Of a DNA stretch of 64,000 bases, positions 36,367 through 46,693 are shown one piece after another. Both the position numbers and the translations under genes were made by a program. Under the pieces are notes generated by a model, which searched no databases, was not told the DNA's origin, and saw nothing but the letters and a program-made list of their open reading frames with translations. Within the stretch, counting starts at the first letter, position 1. Every line of letters begins with the position of its first letter. The stretch is from an uncultured Desulfobacteraceae bacterium (lineage in GTDB: Bacteria > Desulfobacterota > Desulfobacteria > Desulfobacterales > Desulfatirhabdiaceae): contig CAJBLH010000182.1 in NCBI GenBank assembly GCA_903953895.1, forward strand, positions 20,497 through 84,496, in the 5' to 3' direction.

Positions 36367-39312
36367 TCATTCCTTGTTCGAGGCAGTCACAGGCTGAATC
36401 ACGATGACGGCTGGTTTGGTCCGGCCCAGGTATTTTTCAGCGAGCTGATGCAGATCCATCGATGAAACCGCTGCATAGTCTTTTTGTATCGTCCGGCTCC
36501 AATCCATCTGTTGAGGATGCCCGGCAGATCCGGTCATCACCGAATTTACCCAGTAATCGTTTGTTCGCACCAAATCTTTGATGCCGGTCAGAACCGGGTC
36601 CAGAGACCGGTGCAGTTCATCATCCGGAATAGGTTTTTCGGATAAAGCGGCTGCAATGGATTCAACCTCCTGGATCACCCGTTTCACGTCTCCGGAATCG
36701 ACCGTAATCATGGTCTGGAATACACCGTATTCAGGATATGCCCGGCTGGGATGGTTGAACGCCATAGGCGAATAGGCCGCCCCAAGCTTCTCGCGAACGC
36801 TTTCACGCAGCCGATCCGAAAATACTTCCGCCAGAACGGAAAGCCGACGGGTTCTGTCGATATCCCAATAGTCTCCGGTCGGATATGCCATGATCACCAG
36901 AGTTTTGGGGATATCTGTTTTGACATCAAGGTTCAGGGTGCCTCCGACAGGAAATTTGGGAGACGTAACGGATGATTGCAAAAAACGGGTCGATCTTGCC
37001 GGAAGATTGCCCAGATACCTGGCTGCCAGTTCAATGACGGCGTTCACATCCATATCCCCGACAATGGAAATTTCAAGGGCGTCTTTCTGGAGGGCGGGCA
37101 TCAGCCATGCTTTGATATCCTCCAGGGTCAACGTTAGGAACGCTTCATACGCTGGGAGGCCGAATCGGGAATCTCCGCCCGCAAGAAACCGGCGGACTTG
37201 GAGCCTTGCCATGCCGGTGACTGTCCGGGAAAGCTCTTGATACTGCTGGCCGAATCTGTCCATGCACAGGGCATAGGCGTCCTGCCGAAACCCCGGGTCC
37301 AGAATATGAGCATGAAGGAGCTGAAACAACAGCGGCATTTCGTCGGACACCGAAGCGGCCTTGAATAAAAAACGATCTTCGCCGATGCTGAAATCAATCC
37401 GGGTGTTCTTGCCGGCTAGGGAGCGGACCAGCTCTTCGCGTGTCAGACCAGCCAGTCCGCTTTCCTGGATCACATCTGCTGCCAACTGCGACAGCCCGGG
37501 TTTATCCAAAGGTTCCGAAGCCGAACCTGATCCAAAAGCCATATCGGCCAGCACCTGATTCTGTTTGAAATCCGTTTTTTTCAGATTCAGGCGAATGCCG
37601 TTTTCAAAGTCCACCTGAACGATTCCCAGATCGGCAAACTCACGGCGGGCGCGAATCGTACCCAGCGATTCCGGAACAGCAAGATACGGAAACGACACAG
37701 GGCGATATTCCACCGGAGGGGTAACGGCAATCTCTCGGCTCTGATTCCACATTCCCACAATTTGTTGTTCCGGCGACAATCCACCGGATACCGTCAATTT
37801 GATATTTCCAGTCAGCGAGATCAAACGGTGATCCCTGTACCAGACCGATTTCAGGGCATCCAGGATATCTTTGGCCGACAGCGACTGCACAAATGGGGAA
37901 AGAAGCGCCTTTCTCTGCGCCGGAGACTGCATCACCCGGTTCTGTTCAAAGGAACCGATCAGTTGCCTGGCAATTGCCTGGCTGTTTCGGGTAGAGGCTT
38001 TTTTGTCCTGATCCTCGAGGCCGGACAAATAATCGGCCTTGGCTCGGGTTATTTCAGAATCTAAAAACCCGTATTCAAGCGCACTTCGCAACTGCTGTTC
38101 AATAGTGAAAAGGGATTTATGCCAGTTTTCGGAATCACATTCAGCCGAAATTTCCGCAACATAAACTTCTTTTAAAAAATATCCCGAATGAACACCGGCC
38201 GAGGTAAAAGGCGTACCTGGTTTTCGAATCAATGCATCCAGCCGGTTTTGCATGATCATGTCCGCCAGATCGGTTAATATATCTTCTTTTTGAAACTGAA
38301 TCGAGTCAGGCTGCGCTGTTATCCGAAAAAGCGTTTCGATGTCGACGGTGGTGGTTCCTGATTCCGCTTCGTAATGATAAAAAGGCTTTATCCCGTGGTG
38401 GTCGATTTTTCCGATATCCGGAGCAGGCCGTCCTTCTACCCGGGATGATAATGAAGCAAAAGCTTCTTCGATGAGAGCTGTACCGACCGCCGTATCCATA
38501 TCGCCAACCGCTACCAGAATCATGGTTTCCGGACGATACCAGGTATCATAAAACCGTTTCAGGGCGGCCTGATCCGCTTTCTTTAAATTGGTTTCTTCGC
38601 CGATGGGAAGACGTCTTGAAATCACGGACTCCGGAAAAGAAAACATGAGTGAGGACTCGAAGGTTCGATAACTGGACGAGTCCCGGGTCAATTTTTCAGC
38701 CAGAACGACTTTCCGTTCCCTATCAATCTCTTCAGGCAGCAGCAGAGCGCCGTCGGCAAAATCGCGCAGCACTTTCAAGCCATCTGCAAGGCTTTGCCGC
38801 GATCCATTGGGAAGCAGCACGTCATAAACCGTATCCGTAAAGCCGGTACGGGCATTGGCATCAGCCCCGAAATCCATACCGATGCTCTGAAAATAGCGGA
38901 TCAACTCGCCTGGTTTGAAGTGGGTGGTTCCGCAAAACAACAGGTGCTCCAGGAAGTGGGCATACCCTTTCTGGTCATCCGTTTCATTCAAAGAGCCGGC
39001 CTGTACCATCAGATGCATGCTGACTCTGTCTCGCGGGGTATTGTTTTTCATCAGGACATAGCGGAATCCGTTGGGAAGTTTTCCAAAAATAAGATTCGTA
39101 TCCGGAGAAAGATCGCTTTGTTCATGGGGCCAGAGGGTGGAAGCAACCTCGCCTGCCGAAGCCGAGCCGATTCCTTCCAAAAAAGTTTTTCCTGAAAAAT
39201 CAAGGGGAATCCATCCCGTTGTGGACATCAGGGCAACAAAGATCGCCAGCACCCACCCGAAAATTTTAACCCGGTATGAAATCCTGACAGAATCATGCAG
39301 TGATTGTTTCAT
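36367..39312 (-). CDS. M16 family zinc metallopeptidase (insulinase-like), exported
   Basis: A 981-residue pitrilysin-type protease. The start at 39312 is chosen because GGAG precedes it and a membrane/signal segment (FGWVLAIFVALMSTTGW) follows. The zinc motif HFLEHLLFCGT (HXXEH) is near residue 120, with the downstream Glu-bearing helix region after ANARTGFTDTVYDV. A second, inactive M16 half occupies residues about 530-960, as in PqqL-like proteins. Such proteases degrade or trim peptides, often in the periplasm. It stands alone between resB and a DUF47 gene. Confidence 0.9.
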   Translation of the reverse strand: MKQSLHDSVRISYRVKIFGWVLAIFVALMSTTGWIPLDFSGKTFLEGIGSASAGEVASTLWPHEQSDLSPDTNLIFGKLPNGFRYVLMKNNTPRDRVSMHLMVQAGSLNETDDQKGYAHFLEHLLFCGTTHFKPGELIRYFQSIGMDFGADANARTGFTDTVYDVLLPNGSRQSLADGLKVLRDFADGALLLPEEIDRERKVVLAEKLTRDSSSYRTFESSLMFSFPESVISRRLPIGEETNLKKADQAALKRFYDTWYRPETMILVAVGDMDTAVGTALIEEAFASLSSRVEGRPAPDIGKIDHHGIKPFYHYEAESGTTTVDIETLFRITAQPDSIQFQKEDILTDLADMIMQNRLDALIRKPGTPFTSAGVHSGYFLKEVYVAEISAECDSENWHKSLFTIEQQLRSALEYGFLDSEITRAKADYLSGLEDQDKKASTRNSQAIARQLIGSFEQNRVMQSPAQRKALLSPFVQSLSAKDILDALKSVWYRDHRLISLTGNIKLTVSGGLSPEQQIVGMWNQSREIAVTPPVEYRPVSFPYLAVPESLGTIRARREFADLGIVQVDFENGIRLNLKKTDFKQNQVLADMAFGSGSASEPLDKPGLSQLAADVIQESGLAGLTREELVRSLAGKNTRIDFSIGEDRFLFKAASVSDEMPLLFQLLHAHILDPGFRQDAYALCMDRFGQQYQELSRTVTGMARLQVRRFLAGGDSRFGLPAYEAFLTLTLEDIKAWLMPALQKDALEISIVGDMDVNAVIELAARYLGNLPARSTRFLQSSVTSPKFPVGGTLNLDVKTDIPKTLVIMAYPTGDYWDIDRTRRLSVLAEVFSDRLRESVREKLGAAYSPMAFNHPSRAYPEYGVFQTMITVDSGDVKRVIQEVESIAAALSEKPIPDDELHRSLDPVLTGIKDLVRTNDYWVNSVMTGSAGHPQQMDWSRTIQKDYAAVSSMDLHQLAEKYLGRTKPAVIVIQPVTASNKE

Positions 39313-39537
39313 AGATATCTCCAAAATAACTGGTTTGCAGGACGGATAAAAAGACATCAAACATTCTTCCGGATTGGCAACAGCGGTCCTGCTGCCAAGA
39401 CAACGACAGTGGATATCCGTGTTTTGGGTACTCATCAATTTAAATTTCATTGAACATTTCAATATCTGTTGATATGATTACACATTGTATTCAATCAGTT
39501 TTTATTTTTTTCAAAGAAAGACTCGCAGGAGATTGAC

Positions 39538-40206
39538 ATGCGGTTGCCGTTTCTATCTTTTATCATGGCGCCTACGTTTGGCGGAATCCAGGAACATGCT
39601 GAAAAAGTGAAAGAATGCGCCTGGATTTTTCAGCAGGCCGTAGAGTGCCATGTGAATTCACACTGCAGCTCGTTTGATGAACTCAGAAAAGAAGTGATTC
39701 ATCTCGAAAACGAAGCCGACATCATCAAGAACCGTATTCGATCCTATCTTCCCAGAGAAAGGTTGATGCCGGTGAAAAAAATGCTGCTGCTGCAATATGT
39801 CGGGGAACAGGATCGCATACTGGATGCCGTGGTCGATTCTTTGGCATGGATTTCATACCGGAGCAGGGAATCTGTGCCGTTAGAACTACATAAAGACTTT
39901 TTTTTGCTTGTTGATGCCGTGATGGATCCTTTTGAGGAAATCACCAAAATGGTAACAGCGGCCCGAAAATATTTTCAGCGATTTTCAGAAGGCCGGCGGA
40001 ACAAGGTCAAAGAAATTATCCGGGCTATTCGCCAACAGGAACACGAAGCGGATAAAGTCGAAGAGATGATTGTTCAGAAGGCTTTTGAATCCGTAACAGA
40101 CCCGATATCCCTGTTTCATGTTGTCCGGCTGGCGGAATCTATTGGAGCTATTGCAAATCACACTGAAAATACAGGAGATATCATGCGCTCCATGATAGCC
40201 CACTAA
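39538..40206 (+). CDS. DUF47/PhoU-like protein (TIGR00153 family)
   Basis: A 222-residue all-helical protein of the DUF47 family related to PhoU. The repeating heptad pattern and segments such as EVIHLENEADIIKNRIRSYLP and IRAIRQQEHEADKVEEMI are typical of its metal-binding three-helix bundles. DUF47 genes normally sit beside a Pit-type phosphate permease; none is adjacent here. A Shine-Dalgarno-like GGAG is just upstream. A regulatory role in phosphate or metal uptake is known only by association. Confidence 0.88.
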   Translation: MRLPFLSFIMAPTFGGIQEHAEKVKECAWIFQQAVECHVNSHCSSFDELRKEVIHLENEADIIKNRIRSYLPRERLMPVKKMLLLQYVGEQDRILDAVVDSLAWISYRSRESVPLELHKDFFLLVDAVMDPFEEITKMVTAARKYFQRFSEGRRNKVKEIIRAIRQQEHEADKVEEMIVQKAFESVTDPISLFHVVRLAESIGAIANHTENTGDIMRSMIAH

Positions 40207-40244
40207 CCGGCCCCCTAGCTGACGGGCCACGTCGCTCGCTGCGG

Positions 40245-40829
40245 TTAGTTTTCCTGGTGCATGTCTGTTTCAGAAAAAGCCGATACCTCGTATACCTCAA
40301 CAGACGTTTTCGTATCTTTCCAGCACGTTTGTTCCATTCCGGCTTTCAGGCATAACTGCCCTAGAAAAGCCTCAATTCCGGGAAGCTGTTCCCATACCTG
40401 CGGTAGAAACGTGGCTCGGTTATACCCTTGTGAAAGGATTACGCCATGCACACCGGGTTTTATCTGCTTTTTCAAACCCTCCGGATTTTGAAAACGAAGC
40501 GGAACAGGCTTGGTCAATATGCTGATTTCAATTGTAATCCTATCCAGTTCTTCCAGTGTGACCGGTGAAAATCTCGTGTCTTGAAATCCCGCAAGAACCG
40601 CGTTTTCTGTGACTGCTGAAATCAGCGATTTTATAGGCTCGATCGTACCGATACAGCCTCTTAACCCTCCGTTTAAATGCAGGGTGACAAAGCAGCCTCT
40701 TTTCTCCATGAATTCGGGTGAAATCCTTGCCGGCAGAGAACTGGGCGGTTTTTGCCATAGGCGATTCAGGATAACGGTTCTGGCAAGATGGAGCAGATAA
40801 CGCTTATCTTCCATGGTAATCGGCGACAT
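40245..40829 (-). CDS. AMMECR1 domain protein (AmmeMemoRadiSam system protein A type)
   Basis: A 194-residue AMMECR1 protein. The start 40829 is fixed by GGAGG seven bases upstream. The family motif LRGCIGTIEP is clear (about residue 60), with FQDTRFSPVTLEELDRITIEIS after it. In bacteria this domain often occurs with a Memo-like protein and a radical SAM enzyme; neither is in the window. Its biochemical function is unknown. Confidence 0.88.
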   Translation of the reverse strand: MSPITMEDKRYLLHLARTVILNRLWQKPPSSLPARISPEFMEKRGCFVTLHLNGGLRGCIGTIEPIKSLISAVTENAVLAGFQDTRFSPVTLEELDRITIEISILTKPVPLRFQNPEGLKKQIKPGVHGVILSQGYNRATFLPQVWEQLPGIEAFLGQLCLKAGMEQTCWKDTKTSVEVYEVSAFSETDMHQEN

Positions 40830-41140
40830 ATCAACACCTCCGGAAAAATATTTATGACACATTACTTTCACTGATTGCATTCTGCGCCAGTTCTGTCATA
40901 AAAAAACAAGAAAAACATTGTTAATGAAAAAAGATGTATTATTATATTTTTTTACCTTGAAAAAAGCTATCAGCTATCAGTAATCAGTCGATTAAGGTAT
41001 ATATTCATGTATTGGAGATGAACAAGCCCTCACTCATGAGCGTTTTTCATTGAAATATACCATCATGCCGCTGGTGTTTTGTCAACTTGATCGACAAACA
41101 TCCTGAAAGATCACTATAGACCATCAGTTCTGGAGTCGCA

Positions 41141-43522
41141 ATGGCAGAAACCGATAAAGACGATTTGATCAGTATTATTGAAGAAGATGAAAAAGGATCG
41201 ACAATCCCGGATATCCTTCCGCTGATGCCGGTGCGGGATATCGTGATTTTTACCGATATGCTGCTTCCTCTCTTTGTAGGGCGGGAAAAATCCGTTCTGG
41301 CCGTCGAGGAAGCGGTATCAAAGGATGGATTCATTTTTCTGGCGACGCAGAAAGAAACCGGCGTTGAAAACCCCAAGCCTGACCAGATTTATGAAATCGG
41401 CACCATCGGCCGGATACTGCGAATGCTCAAACTTCCGGACGGCCGGGTGAAAGCACTGGTTCAGGGTGTTGCAAAAGCCAGGATCATTTCGTATGCCCGA
41501 AAAAAATCCCTGTACCGCGTCAAGCACGAGGTCATTGTACCGGTTCCGATCAAAGAAATGACGATTGAAATCCAGGCGCTCATGCGAAATGTCCGGGAAA
41601 ATTCCGAAAAAATCCTGGCATTCCGGGGAGAAATGACCGGAGATGTCAGTGCGATTCTGGAAAGCATCGATGATCCGGGGAAACTGGCGGACCTGGTGGC
41701 TTCGAATCTCAGACTCAAAATCGAAGAATCCCAGATGGTTCTAGAAATCATCGATTCGGTGGAACGACTGCAAAAAGTCAATGATCTGTTGTCCCGGGAA
41801 GTGGATCTGACCTCCATGCAGGCCAAAATTCAGTCCAATGTCCGGGACGAAATCGCCAAGAGCCAGCGGGACTATTTCCTGAGAGAGCAGGTTCGGGCCA
41901 TCCATAAAGAACTGGGAGAGAGCGACGAAAAAGCCCTTGAAATCGAAGAGTATCAGAAGAAAATCAAGCGCGCTAAAATGACCAAAGAAGCGGAAACCGA
42001 AGCATTGAAGCAGCTCAAGCGACTGGAGCAGATGCATCCGGATTCCGCGGAATCCTCGATTGTCCGAACCTATCTGGACTGGCTGGTGGAAATGCCCTGG
42101 AGCAAATCCTCCAAAGATGTCATCAATATCAAAGATGCCAAAGAAATTCTGGATTCCGACCATTACGGTCTGACGAAAATCAAGGAACGGATTCTTGAGT
42201 ACCTCAGCGTTCGCAAACTCAATCCGAAAATGAAGGGGCCGATACTCTGTTTTGTCGGGCCGCCGGGTGTCGGAAAAACGTCTTTGGGCCGGGCCATCGC
42301 CAGAGCCATGGGCCGAAAATTCTTCCGGATTTCTCTGGGCGGCATCCGCGATGAGGCTGAAATAAGAGGGCATCGCCGCACATATATCGGTGCGCTTCCC
42401 GGTCGTATTCTGCAGGGCCTCAAACAGTGCGGCAACAACAATCCGGTATTCATGATGGATGAAATCGACAAGCTGGGTTCCGATTTCCGCGGCGATCCAT
42501 CCTCAGCCCTTCTCGAAACCCTGGACCCGGAACAAAACGACTCTTTCAGCGATCACTATCTGAATCTGCCCTTTGATCTGTCGAAAGTCATGTTCGTACT
42601 GACCGCCAACATGACCGATACCATCCCATCCGCACTTCTGGACCGGATGGAAATCATCATGCTTTCGGGCTATACCGAAGAGGAAAAAACCGTCATTGCC
42701 GAAAAATACCTCCTTCCGCGTCAACTGAATGAAAACGGCATCAAGGACACAGACCTTCAGATCAGTCCGGTGGCGCTTCAGCAGATTATCACAGAATACA
42801 CGTCGGAATCCGGGGTCCGGAATCTGGAGCGGGAACTCGCAACCATCTGCAGGAAGGTGGCCAAAAAACTGGCCGAAGAGCAAAAAGGCCCCTTTGCCAT
42901 TTCCAAAAACAACCTGCACAAATATCTGGGCATTCCCAAATACATTACGGAAATGGATCAGGAGGACAGTCAGACAGGGCTGGCCACCGGCCTGGCGTGG
43001 ACCCAGGTGGGCGGAGAAGTCCTTTATGTTGAAGCATCGCTTATCGGCGGCAAAGGAGAAATGATCCTTACCGGACAGCTTGGCGATGTCATGCAGGAAT
43101 CCGCTCGGGCCGCCATGAGTTACGCCCGAACCAAACTGACAGAATACGGCATCGAAGAAAATGTGTTCGAAAATCAGGACGTCCATATTCATGTGCCTTC
43201 AGGTGCAACACCCAAAGATGGCCCCTCCGCAGGCATTGCCATGGCAACCGCCTTGATTTCGGTTCTGTCCAACAAACCGGTGAATAAATACGTGGCCATG
43301 ACCGGAGAAATCACGCTGCGCGGAAGGGTTCTTCCGATCGGCGGACTCAAGGAAAAAGCACTTGGTGCCATGCGGGCCGGCATCAAAACCATCGTGATTC
43401 CGGAAAAAAACAAACGGGATTTGGATGAAATCCCGTTTTACGTCAAAAAGAAAATCAATTTCATTCCAGTCAAAAACATGTCCGAAGTACTCGATATCGC
43501 CTTCAATCTCGATGGGCTATGA
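41141..43522 (+). CDS. lon: ATP-dependent Lon protease
   Basis: A 793-residue Lon protease. The N-terminal substrate-binding LAN domain (LPLMPVRDIVIFTDMLLPLFVGR) is followed by a coiled coil, the AAA+ module with Walker A GPPGVGKTSLGRAIARAMGR and Walker B VFMMDEIDKLG, and a C-terminal Ser-Lys protease domain whose catalytic Ser lies in PKDGPSAGIAMATAL. It degrades damaged and regulatory proteins. GGAG precedes the ATG. It starts a tight run lon-tsaB-M20-hisS; the stop overlaps tsaB by 4 bp. Confidence 0.97.
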   Translation: MAETDKDDLISIIEEDEKGSTIPDILPLMPVRDIVIFTDMLLPLFVGREKSVLAVEEAVSKDGFIFLATQKETGVENPKPDQIYEIGTIGRILRMLKLPDGRVKALVQGVAKARIISYARKKSLYRVKHEVIVPVPIKEMTIEIQALMRNVRENSEKILAFRGEMTGDVSAILESIDDPGKLADLVASNLRLKIEESQMVLEIIDSVERLQKVNDLLSREVDLTSMQAKIQSNVRDEIAKSQRDYFLREQVRAIHKELGESDEKALEIEEYQKKIKRAKMTKEAETEALKQLKRLEQMHPDSAESSIVRTYLDWLVEMPWSKSSKDVINIKDAKEILDSDHYGLTKIKERILEYLSVRKLNPKMKGPILCFVGPPGVGKTSLGRAIARAMGRKFFRISLGGIRDEAEIRGHRRTYIGALPGRILQGLKQCGNNNPVFMMDEIDKLGSDFRGDPSSALLETLDPEQNDSFSDHYLNLPFDLSKVMFVLTANMTDTIPSALLDRMEIIMLSGYTEEEKTVIAEKYLLPRQLNENGIKDTDLQISPVALQQIITEYTSESGVRNLERELATICRKVAKKLAEEQKGPFAISKNNLHKYLGIPKYITEMDQEDSQTGLATGLAWTQVGGEVLYVEASLIGGKGEMILTGQLGDVMQESARAAMSYARTKLTEYGIEENVFENQDVHIHVPSGATPKDGPSAGIAMATALISVLSNKPVNKYVAMTGEITLRGRVLPIGGLKEKALGAMRAGIKTIVIPEKNKRDLDEIPFYVKKKINFIPVKNMSEVLDIAFNLDGL

Positions 43523-44226
43523 TGCGGATTCTTGCGCTCGATACATCCACCCGCAGTTGCAGTGTGGCTGTCGTGGATGGATGCGATCTGCTGGCAGAAA
43601 TCACCTCCGGAAACGTCCAGACCCATTCCCGGCGCTTGATGGCCATGATCGATTCGGCGTTAGACATAGCCGGTTTGGATCTGGCCCGGATGGACGGTCT
43701 GGCCTTCACCTGCGGACCTGGATCTTTTACGGGCGTTCGAATCGGCATCAGCACGATCCTGGGACTGGCGACAGCCACCCGAAAGCCCATTGCGGGGATA
43801 TCCGGCCTGGACGGCTTGGCAATGCAGGCGGCGGTTCCGGATATGACGATCTGTACCCTGATCGACGGCAGAAGAAATGAAGTCTATTATGCGCATTACC
43901 GGTGGAAAAGCGGGAAACTGATCAAGGTGGCAGCCGAACAGGTGCTGCCGCCGGATCTGGCCATCAGCGGCCTGAAACCACCAGTAATGTTTGCTGGAAA
44001 CGGCGCGCTGCTGTATCAGGATATGATCCGGAAACATCTGGGGAATGGCGCCTGCTTTGCGCTAAACTGCCAGCATACGCTCCGGGCATCCACAATTGCG
44101 TGGATCGGCATGAAACGCTTTGAAATCGGCGAGGTAGATGACATATTTCGTTTTGAGCCCATGTACATTCGAAGACCCGACGCTAAAATACCGACGCCTT
44201 TCACACCGTTCCAAGAGAGCCCATGA
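43519..44226 (+). CDS. tsaB: tRNA threonylcarbamoyladenosine biosynthesis protein TsaB
   Basis: A 235-residue TsaB, an inactive TsaD-like partner needed for N6-threonylcarbamoyladenosine (t6A) in ANN-decoding tRNAs. MRILALDTSTRSCSVAV at the N-terminus, HSRRLMAMIDSAL and GLAFTCGPGSFTGVRIGISTILGLA are the typical ASKHA-fold motifs. It overlaps lon (ATGA) and the following M20 gene (ATGA), which suggests coupled translation. Confidence 0.94.
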   Translation: MMRILALDTSTRSCSVAVVDGCDLLAEITSGNVQTHSRRLMAMIDSALDIAGLDLARMDGLAFTCGPGSFTGVRIGISTILGLATATRKPIAGISGLDGLAMQAAVPDMTICTLIDGRRNEVYYAHYRWKSGKLIKVAAEQVLPPDLAISGLKPPVMFAGNGALLYQDMIRKHLGNGACFALNCQHTLRASTIAWIGMKRFEIGEVDDIFRFEPMYIRRPDAKIPTPFTPFQESP

Positions 44227-45298
44227 AAGAACTCATAGACCTGACAAAAAGTCTGATCCGGTACCCATCTGTACAGAGCCGACCCGATCAGCTCCATGCC
44301 TGCGCCGATCATATCGCAGACTATCTGAAATCTAATGGAATTATTTTTCAGCGGTTTGTTTTTAACAACATCCCATCGATTCTGGTCCTGCCGGAGAACC
44401 GATCTGCACCGGTGGTGCTGATGAGTCACTTTGATGTCGTGGACGGCCCAGACCGCCTGTTTTCGCCCTGGGAGGAAAACGGCCGACTGTACGGCAGGGG
44501 AAGCATCGACGACAAATACGCCGTCGCCCTGTCTCTGGTCCTGCTGAAAAGCCACGTGAACAGGCTCCGTTCCGTAGGAAAGAATCAGAATGCGTTGCCT
44601 TTTGGCATTGTGCTGACCGGGGATGAAGAAATCGGGGGGGGAACGGCGCCCAGAAAGTCCTTCATGAATTCAAAACCGATTTCTGCATTGCCCTGGACGG
44701 CGGCAATATCGATAAAATTGTCATCAAGGAAAAAGGCATTCTGCGGCTCAAACTGATATCCAGAGGAAAATCCGCCCATGGTGCGCGGCCCTGGCTAGGC
44801 GAAAACGCCATCGATCGGTTGATCGATGACTACCAGCGGATCAAGACATTTTTTACGGCATCGGCGCCGGATCACTGGCACCGGACCCTTAACCTCAGCA
44901 TCATGCATGCCGGCAAAGTCATCAATCAGGTGCCAGATACCGCCGAAGCGTTTTTCGACATCCGCTATACCGAAAACGACGATATCGATGCGCTGGTGAA
45001 GGCCGTTCGTGCGGAAATATCCAGCCAGATACATGTGGTATCCACCTCTCCCATGTTTTTGGGCGGTAATTCCCCCTACCTCGATAAGCTTCTGACATTT
45101 TCACCGTCCACTCGGCTCGGATGCGAACATGGGGCCAGCGACGCTCGTCATCTGGCGGATCACGACATTCCGGGAATCGTTTGGGGACCGGACGGTGAGA
45201 TGAGCCAGCACGCCGAAGACGAACACATTGTGATCGGCAGTTTCTTGGCCCTGTACACCATTTTGGATCAATTTTTGAGCGCAATCGGAAACCCATAA
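44223..45298 (+). pseudogene. M20 family peptidase/deacylase with a frameshift in a G8 tract
   Basis: Two overlapping frames give one M20 metallopeptidase (ArgE/DapE type). The first part has VVLMSHFDVVDGPD, GRGSIDDKYAVALS and GDEEIGGG (metal ligands). The frame breaks in a run of eight G (44634-44641). In the shifted frame the protein continues as NGAQKVLHEFKTDF, CIALDGGN, RGKSAHGARPW and ends with EHGASDARHL and the QHAEDEHI ligand region. One additional G would restore IGG-G-NGAQKVL, which is the family spacing. Cause may be real mutation, phase variation in the homopolymer, or a sequencing error. Its neighbours tsaB and hisS are intact. Confidence 0.88.
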
Positions 45299-45299
45299 C

Positions 45300-46553
45300 A
45301 TGATACAGTTGATTCGCGGATTCAAGGACATCCTGCCTGGAGAAGTCGAACTCTGGCAGTTCATCGAAAAACAGACATCATCCCTGTTCGAGGATTTCGG
45401 TTTCAGGGATATCCGCATTCCCATCATGGAACGCACCGAGCTTTTTTCCCGGAGTATCGGCGAGGAAACGGACATCGTCGAAAAGGAAATGTACACATTT
45501 GCCGACCGAAAAGGAGATTTGATCACCTTAAGGCCCGAAGCCACGGCATCCATTGTCCGCTCCTACATTCAGCATCGCATGTATGCCGTCGATCAGGTTC
45601 AAAAACTCTACACCATCGGCCCGATGTTCAGGCGGGAACGGCCTCAGAAAGGCCGATACCGGCAGTTTTACCAGATCGATGCCGAGGTGTTCGGCGTTTC
45701 TTCACCGCTGATCGATGCCCAAATCATGTTCATGCTGACAACGCTGTTTACCCGACTGTCGGTGTCGGACTGCACGGCAAAAATCAATTCCCTGGGATGC
45801 CCAAACTGCCGTCCTGCATTTACAGCCGGCCTGTCCGGACTGCTTTCGGAAAAAGCGGACTTTCTTTGTGAAGACTGCTCCCGCCGCAGCACCCGAAACC
45901 CCCTGCGGGTTCTGGACTGCAAGGTTCCCGCGTGCCGCGAGGCCATGGCCGATGCCCCTTCGATTCTGGATTATCTGTGTACAGAGTGCCGCAGCCATTT
46001 CGATTCGGTCATGCGGCACCTGACGATTATGGGGGTTTCGTTCGAGCTTGACAGACGCCTTGTCCGGGGTCTGGATTATTATACCCGAACTGCCTTTGAA
46101 ATTCAGACCTCACTTCTTGGCGCTCAAAGCGCTATTGCCGGCGGCGGCCGATACGACGGTCTGGTCAAAGCCCTGGGCGGGCCTGATATTCCGGCCATCG
46201 GATTTGCCATCGGCATGGATCGACTGGCGGAAATCGCCGCCCAGCAGCATTCCGATTTATGCAGAAAACCCAAGCTCTTCATCGCTGCTTTGGGAAAGAT
46301 CAGTCAGACCCTGGCTTTCGAATGGGTCAGTCGATTGGCTGCCACCGGAATTCACGCTGAAATGGATATGTCCGGCCGGAGCCTGAAAAGTCAGATGAAA
46401 CAGGCGGATCGACTGGGGGCGCAACATGTTTTGATTTCCGGCGACACCGAGATTGAAAACGGACAGGTGCTTCTGCGCGACATGATTACCAAAGAACAAT
46501 CTCCGCTTCCGGTCCAAGACATTGTCGAAGCATTGCGAAACCGGTTTGCATAA
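45300..46553 (+). CDS. hisS: Histidyl-tRNA synthetase
   Basis: A 417-residue class II synthetase. Motif 1 region is FRDIRIPIMERTELFSRSIGEETDIVEKEMYTF, and motif 2 is RPEATASIVRSY then GPMFRRERPQKGRYRQFYQIDAEVFG. The His-specific motifs RGLDYYTRTAFEIQ and IAGGGRYDGLVKALGG are present, with an anticodon-binding domain at the C-terminus. It begins 1 bp after the M20 frame stop. Length is normal. Confidence 0.96.
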   Translation: MIQLIRGFKDILPGEVELWQFIEKQTSSLFEDFGFRDIRIPIMERTELFSRSIGEETDIVEKEMYTFADRKGDLITLRPEATASIVRSYIQHRMYAVDQVQKLYTIGPMFRRERPQKGRYRQFYQIDAEVFGVSSPLIDAQIMFMLTTLFTRLSVSDCTAKINSLGCPNCRPAFTAGLSGLLSEKADFLCEDCSRRSTRNPLRVLDCKVPACREAMADAPSILDYLCTECRSHFDSVMRHLTIMGVSFELDRRLVRGLDYYTRTAFEIQTSLLGAQSAIAGGGRYDGLVKALGGPDIPAIGFAIGMDRLAEIAAQQHSDLCRKPKLFIAALGKISQTLAFEWVSRLAATGIHAEMDMSGRSLKSQMKQADRLGAQHVLISGDTEIENGQVLLRDMITKEQSPLPVQDIVEALRNRFA

Positions 46554-46693
46554 AATTTTATCAAGTTCGGGCGCACGTCTCAATGAGAAAAATGCGTTGT
46601 CCATCCAAGATGTAAAGGCGCCCGGAAACCTTTTTCGTGTGTTTCGTGGTTCAATCATTTTTATTCATGGAATATTATCAAAAGGAGTCCCCA

